A stretch of DNA of 64,000 nucleotides, from assembly GCA_018268915.1 (NCBI GenBank), contig JAFDVQ010000003.1, positions 282,286-346,285 on the forward strand, read 5' to 3'. Source of the DNA: Acidobacteriota bacterium (lineage in GTDB: Bacteria > Acidobacteriota > Terriglobia > Terriglobales > Acidobacteriaceae). Made by a program: the position numbers and the translations under genes. Position 1 is the stretch's first letter. Every line of letters begins with the position of its first letter. The notes beneath the pieces are model-generated. The model worked only from the letters and a program-made list of their open reading frames with translations. It was not told the DNA's origin and did no database searches. Of this stretch, positions 59,039 to 64,000 are shown in pieces.

Positions 59039-59605
59039 TCACCTGCGAATGAGTTCGAGGTCGTCGGGCGATACTTCGATGGCAGCGTGCTGGTTGATCA
59101 TGGCAACGGTCAGCACGAAGCGGAAGCTATTGCGCTTTTCTACCAGCGTTCCCTCCAAGCCTTCCATTGGACCAGAGCGAATGCGGACCCGCTTGCCAAT
59201 GACCATATCCAGATATGGCTCGATCTTTCGATTGATGAATTGAGATTGAAGAAATTCGATCTCTCGATCTGGAATCGGAAGCGGAGTATGAGAATTGCCA
59301 ATGATGCGCAGGGCGCCGGGGGCGCTGAGGACGATGCTGCGCTGGTGATTGCCAATGCGCACGAATAGATAAGAGGGAAAGAGCGGACGCTGTGTTTTAA
59401 CTTTTTGCCGGTTCTTCCAGACTTTCTGGACTTCGTAAGTTGGGAGGAATGATTCGATATTACGGATGTCGAGCAGGCGCCTGATCGAGTTTTCGCTCTG
59501 AGGCATGGTGTAGAGAGCAAACCATCGAGGAGCCGGCAGTAGCGGCTCACTAAGAACAGGTGAAGTGCAGGTGAGCTCAGCGTCGGATTGTAGATGCGGC
59601 AACAC
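59039..59605 (-). CDS. NusG-like transcription antiterminator (UpxY/RfaH type)
   Basis: 188 residues from the GTG at 59605, with AGGAA eight bases upstream; a TTG at 59662 gives a longer, less supported form. NGN domain: WFALYTMPQSENSIRRLLDI, SFLPTYEVQKVWKNRQKVKTQ, RPLFPSYLFVRI. KOW domain at the C terminus: IGKRVRIRSGPMEGLEGTLVEK. The family includes RfaH and the UpxY regulators that load on RNA polymerase at the 5' end of polysaccharide operons and suppress termination. It is the first gene in transcription order of a 17-kb minus-strand locus, as UpxY proteins often are. Confidence 0.88.
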   Translation of the reverse strand: MLPHLQSDAELTCTSPVLSEPLLPAPRWFALYTMPQSENSIRRLLDIRNIESFLPTYEVQKVWKNRQKVKTQRPLFPSYLFVRIGNHQRSIVLSAPGALRIIGNSHTPLPIPDREIEFLQSQFINRKIEPYLDMVIGKRVRIRSGPMEGLEGTLVEKRNSFRFVLTVAMINQHAAIEVSPDDLELIRR

Positions 59606-59826
59606 TAGAAACGTTCCTGGTCGCAGAGTAAGGCTTCGCCAAGGTGACTTAGCAGCAATCAAGGCTCACTAAGCCGCAGCAATTCCCGAGGCTCGTCATT
59701 GGCTTCCAGATCTGCTCGAGATCGAATGCACCCAACGAACAAAAGATCGAAAACACTCGGGGTTTTGAATCGAACTTATCTTAACCCGGTACTTAAATTA
59801 ACTGGTTCGCCATTGGACGACTAAGT

Positions 59827-59853
59827 GCGTCAATGAACGACAAAAGGTGACGC
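59827..59853 (+). promoter_or_regulatory. Hairpin with ACAAAAGG loop, copy 1
   Basis: GCGTCA and TGACGC pair perfectly around ATGAACGACAAAAGG. A second hairpin with the same loop and different stem lies 120 bases on. Role unknown. Confidence 0.4.
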
Positions 59854-59953
59854 AACCAGTTGAAGTTAGCGGAGATTTCAAATGCGGTAGTGTTTTAAGA
59901 AGCAACTAAGGCTGTTTAGGCGTCACATACAGGTGTGTTGGTGCTCACTAACC

Positions 59954-59971
59954 CGAACAACAAAAGGTTCG
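59954..59971 (+). promoter_or_regulatory. Hairpin with ACAAAAGG loop, copy 2
   Basis: CGAAC and GTTCG pair around AACAAAAG. The stem sequence differs from copy 1 while the loop is conserved. A weaker third site (CGAACAAAAGATCG) is at 59736-59749. Confidence 0.4.
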
Positions 59972-60069
59972 CAGAATAAGCTTTCAGTGGAAATTTTTGG
60001 CTATACGAACAAGCAGTTGCGACTTCTGCCTGAGCGAAGTGCGGGTACAGCGGAGGCAGACAGGATTGA

Positions 60070-61422
60070 ATGGCAAGTCAGGGCGCAGTTGAACCTACCC
60101 TAAGAGGCGGCGACGTGGGTTTAGACAAGGGCTCGCAGGGATTTCTAGAGACACGTTTGGATACGTGGAAACTAATTGCGGAGTATTTAGGGCGCAGTTC
60201 TCGGACCGTGCAAAGGTGGCATTCAGAGTACGGCCTTCCCGTACACCATCTTGGCGGAGATGCCAGCTCTGTTTATGCCTTCTCGGACGAGCTGGATGTC
60301 TGGCTAAGGAGACGCGATGGATCGGTTCTGGAGGATCCTCCGCAAAGGCGTTCCTCTCCAGCCGTCAACCTGGAAGGCAGCCGGAGTCGTACCGTGCCGG
60401 ATAATTCGGCCCGAAAATATTTCAGTAACCCAGAAGCGATGGAGATGGTGCAACGGGCACGCAGGCTTTGGGAGGTTCTGTCAGCTTCGAATCTGAGCAT
60501 GATTGCGGGGCTGTACCGAAGGGCGACTGATGTGGACCCGTCGAATCCGGCAGCATTTGCAGGCCTATCACAGGCTCTGATTGCTCAGGCCGTTTTAGGA
60601 AATCTGCATCCAAAAGGCGCATTTCAATCCGCACAGGCAGCGCTCAGGCGGGCGCTCGAAATCGATCCGGACCTCTTCGAAACGTTATGCGCGTCGGCTC
60701 TGATCAAGGTATTTGTCGAGCGGGATTGGGAGGGTGCAGAACTCCTGCTGGAACGTTCACGTCGTATGGCGCGGAAGGCATCCCAAACAGCGGTTGGCGG
60801 AGCATTTCTGGCAATTGCCGGGCAGAGGTTGAATCAGGCCCGCGAGGCGCTTCGCTGCGCAGCACAAGAGCGCCCCCTGAACACATCGATTGCGGAATTA
60901 CTGTGCTGGATTGAATACCTGGATGGCAACTTTGGATCGGCGATCGCTCTGGTCAAGGACGCTCGAGGAAGCGGCCATAGCGGGGCGGTTCTAGACACTG
61001 CAGAAGCGCTAAGTCAAGTCTCGTTGGGAGATGCAGAGAACCAGATTGTAAGGCTCGAATCCATGACCTCGGCTTCGCCTCGGAACTATGCGTTGCTGGG
61101 AGTTTTGGGATATGTCTACGGCAAGGCTGGAAGGTGGGCAGATGCGAGGCGTGCGATTGAATCCATGACTCAGACAGGATTGACGGGGGTATACGACTTC
61201 GCGTATCCGATTGCGCTGACCTATCTGGGTATTGAGCAACGAAATGAAGCGCAGAGATGGATTGAACAGTCGTACCGGCATGGGTCGTTGTGGAGCCTTG
61301 GATTCGGTTCGGATCCGCTTCTTGCGGAGTTGCGGAGCGACCCAAAGACAGGCGTATTCTACGGATCGAAAAACTACCCATCGCGGGAAACAATGGCGGG
61401 CGAGCGCTGGCTTGCGTCATAG
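60070..61422 (+). CDS. HTH (excisionase/MerR-like) plus TPR protein
   Basis: 450 residues. The N-terminal winged-helix segment TWKLIAEYLGRSSRTVQRWH SEYGLPV is a DNA-binding domain; the following YAFSDELDVWLRR is its wing region. After a linker (about 90-120) come TPR-type helical pairs to the C terminus (about 130-440), with the pattern of alanine-rich pairs (AFAGLSQALIAQAVLGNLHP; AQAALRRALEIDPDLFETLC; REALRCAAQERPLNTS). Similar HTH-TPR proteins are common in Acidobacteria; they may be one-component regulators. It diverges from the polysaccharide locus. No ligand is identified. Confidence 0.75.
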   Translation: MASQGAVEPTLRGGDVGLDKGSQGFLETRLDTWKLIAEYLGRSSRTVQRWHSEYGLPVHHLGGDASSVYAFSDELDVWLRRRDGSVLEDPPQRRSSPAVNLEGSRSRTVPDNSARKYFSNPEAMEMVQRARRLWEVLSASNLSMIAGLYRRATDVDPSNPAAFAGLSQALIAQAVLGNLHPKGAFQSAQAALRRALEIDPDLFETLCASALIKVFVERDWEGAELLLERSRRMARKASQTAVGGAFLAIAGQRLNQAREALRCAAQERPLNTSIAELLCWIEYLDGNFGSAIALVKDARGSGHSGAVLDTAEALSQVSLGDAENQIVRLESMTSASPRNYALLGVLGYVYGKAGRWADARRAIESMTQTGLTGVYDFAYPIALTYLGIEQRNEAQRWIEQSYRHGSLWSLGFGSDPLLAELRSDPKTGVFYGSKNYPSRETMAGERWLAS

Positions 61423-61593
61423 GGGGTCGCCGACTAAACTCATCCGGTGCAGTAAGATTGGGTATCGAACGGCAGGGTGGATTGACCAAGAATTTCGACC
61501 CTGACGCGGTGCAATCGGTTGGACTGCGAGCGCGATTGCTGATAGGTTCCCACGGCAAAAGGCCAACCCTGTGAGGCCGGAGGTCAAAACCAA

Positions 61594-62814
61594 ATGCGCG
61601 TTGGGCTGTTTACACGCGAGTACCCGCCACTGGTGTATGGGGGAGCGGGGGTCCATGTCGATTACCTGAGCCGGGAGCTGGCTCGGGAGATCGAGGTGGA
61701 GGTGCACTGCTGGGGACCCCAGAATAGTGATTCTGACAACCTGCATGTTCGCGGAGCAGAGCCCTGGACAGACATTTCGAACGGAACCGAGGGCAAGTTC
61801 AAGGGCGCATTGGAAGCGTTCAGCCTTAATTTGACGCAGGTGAAGGCGCTGCAGGGGATCGACATTGCGCATACGCACACGTGGTATGTGTCGATGGCCG
61901 GGTACCTGGCGAAGAAGCTGTATGGGATTCCGTTTGTGTTGACGACGCACTCGCTGGAGCCGCTGCGGGCGTGGAAGGCGGAACAGCTGGGCAGCGGATA
62001 CGCGATGAGCTCGTGGATGGAGCGGACGGCGATTCTGGATGCAGATGCCGTGATTGCGGTGTCGCAGGGAACGAAGGCGGATATCGAGCGGGCGTATCCG
62101 GATGTGGATCCAAGCAGAATTCATGTCATCTACAACGGGATCGATTTGAAGGAGTATCAGAAGACTTCAGATACGAAGGCGCTGAGGGATTATGGCGTCG
62201 ACCCGGCGGTTCCGTATGTGCTGTTTGTGGGGCGGATTACGCGGCAGAAGGGTGTGACGCACCTGGTGGACGCCATCCGGTATTTGCCGAAAGAGACGCA
62301 GATCGTTTTGTGTGCCGGCGCGCCGGATACGCCGGAGATTGCGAAGGAACTGCGGGATAAGGTAGAAGCGGCGCGGAAGGATCATCCGCGGATCATATGG
62401 ATCGAGAAGATGGTGACGAAGCAGGAGACGATACAGCTCTACAGCAATTGCAGGGTGTTCTGCTGTCCTTCGGTGTACGAGCCGTTCGGGATCATCAATC
62501 TTGAAGCGATGGCTTGCCGGGCTCCGGTAGTAGCGAGCGCGACGGGCGGCATCAAAGAGGTTGTCGTTGAGGATGAAACGGGATACCTGGTGCCTTTCGA
62601 TCAGGATCCGGTGACGAGTTTTCCGAAAGATCCGGAGAAATTTGCGAAGGACCTGGCGGAGAGGATCAACGTGCTGCTCGGGGATGCGGAGAAGTGCAGG
62701 CGGTTTGGAGAAGCCGGGCGGAAGAGAGTGGAAGATATCTTCAGCTGGACTGCGATTGCGCATCAGACTATCGAGCTGTATGGACGGCTGATTGAGGAGA
62801 GGGGTCGTGGGTGA
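61594..62814 (+). CDS. glgM: Glycosyltransferase GT4, alpha-maltose-1-phosphate synthase (GlgM-like)
   Basis: 406 residues. GGAGGT about eight bases upstream. RVGLFTREYPPLVYGGAGVH is the opening strand and sugar-nucleotide loop of glycogen-synthase-like GT4 enzymes of the actinobacterial type. The donor domain shows PYVLFVGRITRQKGVTHLV and the acid pair E-x-x-x-x-x-x-x-E in YEPFGIINLEAMACRAPVVA. The next gene is glgE, so it most likely makes maltose-1-phosphate from ADP-glucose and glucose-1-phosphate for GlgE. A plain ADP-glucose glycogen synthase cannot be excluded from sequence alone. Confidence 0.85.
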   Translation: MRVGLFTREYPPLVYGGAGVHVDYLSRELAREIEVEVHCWGPQNSDSDNLHVRGAEPWTDISNGTEGKFKGALEAFSLNLTQVKALQGIDIAHTHTWYVSMAGYLAKKLYGIPFVLTTHSLEPLRAWKAEQLGSGYAMSSWMERTAILDADAVIAVSQGTKADIERAYPDVDPSRIHVIYNGIDLKEYQKTSDTKALRDYGVDPAVPYVLFVGRITRQKGVTHLVDAIRYLPKETQIVLCAGAPDTPEIAKELRDKVEAARKDHPRIIWIEKMVTKQETIQLYSNCRVFCCPSVYEPFGIINLEAMACRAPVVASATGGIKEVVVEDETGYLVPFDQDPVTSFPKDPEKFAKDLAERINVLLGDAEKCRRFGEAGRKRVEDIFSWTAIAHQTIELYGRLIEERGRG

Positions 62815-62845
62815 AGTATGAGCGGCGCGGGAAGCATCCTTGTTT

Positions 62846-62877
62846 CCCACCCAAGCAGAGCCTGGATGGGGCACCCC
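62846..62877 (+). repeat. REP-like palindrome, third core type
   Basis: CCCACCCAAGC - AGA - GCCTGGATGGGG with GCACCC tail, imperfect pairing. Same ends as the main REP family but another core. Confidence 0.55.
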
Positions 62878-62912
62878 GGCACTAACGTTATGAGTTTTTA
62901 ATTGGAATTGAT

Positions 62913-64000
62913 ATGGCGATGAAGAAATTATCGGGTGGACGCAGTCGCGTCATTATTGAGGACATAACACCTCAGGTGGATTGCGGACGGTTTCCAGCGA
63001 AGAGGACGGTAGGCGACCAGGTTCGGGTCGAGGCCGATGTTTTTACGGATGGGCATGATGCGATTGCGGCGTCAGTGCTGGCGCGACGTGAGGGATCGAA
63101 AGAGTGGATCGAGATCCCGATGAAGGCGCTGGTGAACGATCGCTGGGAGGCGGCGTTCCGAGTTGGAGAACTGGGCCGGTACGCGTTTAAGGTGCAGGGG
63201 TGGGTGGATCACTTTGAGACGTGGCGTCGCGACCTGCTGAAGCGGATCAAGGCGGAGAGCGATACGAGCCTTGATTATCTGATCGGTGCGGACTTGGTGA
63301 CGGAGGCTGCGGGGCGCGCAAACGGCGGGGATGCGACGTGGCTGAAAGAGCGGGCTGCAGTGTTGAAGGCGGGAAAGGATCCGGCACAGTCGAGGACGCA
63401 TGCGACCGACCCGATGCTGCATGAGCTAGTGCTGCGATATCCGGACAAGAGATTTGTCAGCGAGAGCGCGGAGCTGCCGATTGTTGTGGATCCGGTGCGG
63501 GCGCGGTTCAGTTCGTGGTATGAGTTCTTTCCGCGGTCGACGGCGGAGAAGGCTGGGGAGCACGGGACGTTTGCGGATGCGGAGAAGCGCCTAACTTATA
63601 TCGCGGAGATGGGATTCAACGTGGTCTACATGCCGCCCATTCATCCGATTGGAAGATCTTTCCGGAAGGGGAAGAACAATAACCCTCAGTCGCAGGAAGG
63701 GGATCATGGGAGCCCGTGGGCGATTGGCGCGACAGAGGGCGGACATAAGGGGATTCTGGGCGAACTGGGGACCGTTGCAGACTTCAAGAAATTTGTTGGC
63801 AAGGCTGACGGGCTTGGGCTGCAGGTGGCGATGGACATCGCGTTTCAGGCGGCGCCCGATCATCCCTATGTGAAAGATCACGAGGCGTGGTTCAAGAAGC
63901 GGCCGGATGGAACGATTCAGTATGCGGAGAATCCACCGAAGAAGTACCAGGATATCTATCCCTTCGACTTCGAGAGCGAAGACTGGGAGGGGATGTGGAA
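62913..64000 (+). CDS. glgE: Alpha-1,4-glucan:maltose-1-phosphate maltosyltransferase (GlgE), 5' part
   Basis: The first 362 codons are present; the gene continues past the window end. It starts MAMKKLSGGRSRVIIEDITP with GGAATTGAT upstream. The N-terminal beta-domain (about 20-110) is followed by a helical insert (residues 110-180, including DLLKRIKAESDTSLDYLIGA) and the GH13 barrel start: FSSWYEFFPRSTAEKAGEHG, YIAEMGFNVVYMPPIHPIGR, then NNPQSQEGDHGSPWAIGATEGG and LQVAMDIAFQAAPDHPYV, all GlgE hallmarks. GlgE extends alpha-1,4-glucans using maltose-1-phosphate, made by the preceding GlgM-like enzyme or by TreS-Pep2. The catalytic Asp/Glu pair lies beyond the window. Confidence 0.93.
   Translation, partial: MAMKKLSGGRSRVIIEDITPQVDCGRFPAKRTVGDQVRVEADVFTDGHDAIAASVLARREGSKEWIEIPMKALVNDRWEAAFRVGELGRYAFKVQGWVDHFETWRRDLLKRIKAESDTSLDYLIGADLVTEAAGRANGGDATWLKERAAVLKAGKDPAQSRTHATDPMLHELVLRYPDKRFVSESAELPIVVDPVRARFSSWYEFFPRSTAEKAGEHGTFADAEKRLTYIAEMGFNVVYMPPIHPIGRSFRKGKNNNPQSQEGDHGSPWAIGATEGGHKGILGELGTVADFKKFVGKADGLGLQVAMDIAFQAAPDHPYVKDHEAWFKKRPDGTIQYAENPPKKYQDIYPFDFESEDWEGMW

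Larger units (their letters stand above)
59606..60069. other. Intergenic region between the polysaccharide locus and the HTH-TPR gene, 464 bases
   Basis: Divergent promoter region. It holds a repeated GCTCACTAAG (59545, in the NusG-like gene; 59664; and GCTCACTAAC at 59943) and a repeated ACAAAAGG-type loop motif with hairpin arms at 59827-59853 and 59954-59971. It must contain the leader of the polysaccharide locus on the minus strand. Confidence 0.5.

Overview
The window looks like chromosomal DNA of a soil acidobacterium, probably order Terriglobales (inference). Pointers are the GC-rich coding, a stand-alone MacB/FtsX-type permease of the acidobacterial ADOP kind, a HTH-TPR protein, several Tat/Sec-exported cupins and beta-propellers, and abundant short intergenic palindromes. 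No rRNA, tRNA, CRISPR array, prophage or classical insertion sequence is visible.

Layout. 1-5.2 kb: oxidative and heat stress genes (superoxide dismutase tail, glutathione peroxidase, clpB, hsp20). 5.2-6.2 kb: an AT-rich patch with a small lipoprotein. 6.2-13.8 kb: metabolic and membrane genes (DUF971, PNPOx-like, TauE/SafE, cupin, CocE-type hydrolase, CDF transporter, F420-type oxidoreductase, GNAT). 13.9-18.3 kb: beta-oxidation pair fadN-like/fadA with a secreted unknown between them. 18.3-29.4 kb: mixed accessory region rich in repeats, with a REP-associated tyrosine transposase (RAYT), a RAYT remnant, a radical SAM protein, a DsbA-like protein and unknown membrane proteins. 29.7-40.6 kb: ADOP permease, TadE/TadG pair, PilZ-like protein, two-component system, cupin and a TolB-like propeller. 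40.6-59.6 kb: a large, mostly minus-strand exopolysaccharide locus. 60-64 kb: HTH-TPR protein, then glgM-glgE for maltose-1-phosphate-based alpha-glucan synthesis (glgE runs off the end).

The polysaccharide locus reads, in transcription order: NusG/UpxY-like antiterminator, TetR regulator, FlaA1/CapD-type dehydratase, Wza-like export protein, Wzz-like chain-length protein, Wzx flippase, Wzy-like polymerase, two glycosyltransferases, an epimerase, and then a compact sugar-activation set: an RpiB isomerase fused to a cytidylyltransferase, a PfkB kinase resembling heptose kinase, a bicupin, a FSA-type transaldolase and a HAD capsule phosphatase. A second, single-domain RfaE2-like nucleotidyltransferase faces them, followed by a priming sugar transferase and a GDP-mannose 3,5-epimerase-like enzyme. 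This set parallels the ADP/GDP-heptose pathway, but has RpiB where GmhA would be expected. It is the best candidate here for an undescribed system.

A second theme is repeats. A palindrome of the form CCCA-stem-TGGGGCACCC occurs about a dozen times. It flanks a RAYT, and three tandem 48-bp copies lie in frame inside a histidine kinase gene. Heptamer or octamer tandem repeats sit at or just after many stop codons. A different AT-rich element, with TAATAGA repeated at 28-29 bp spacing, occurs four times in two intergenic regions.
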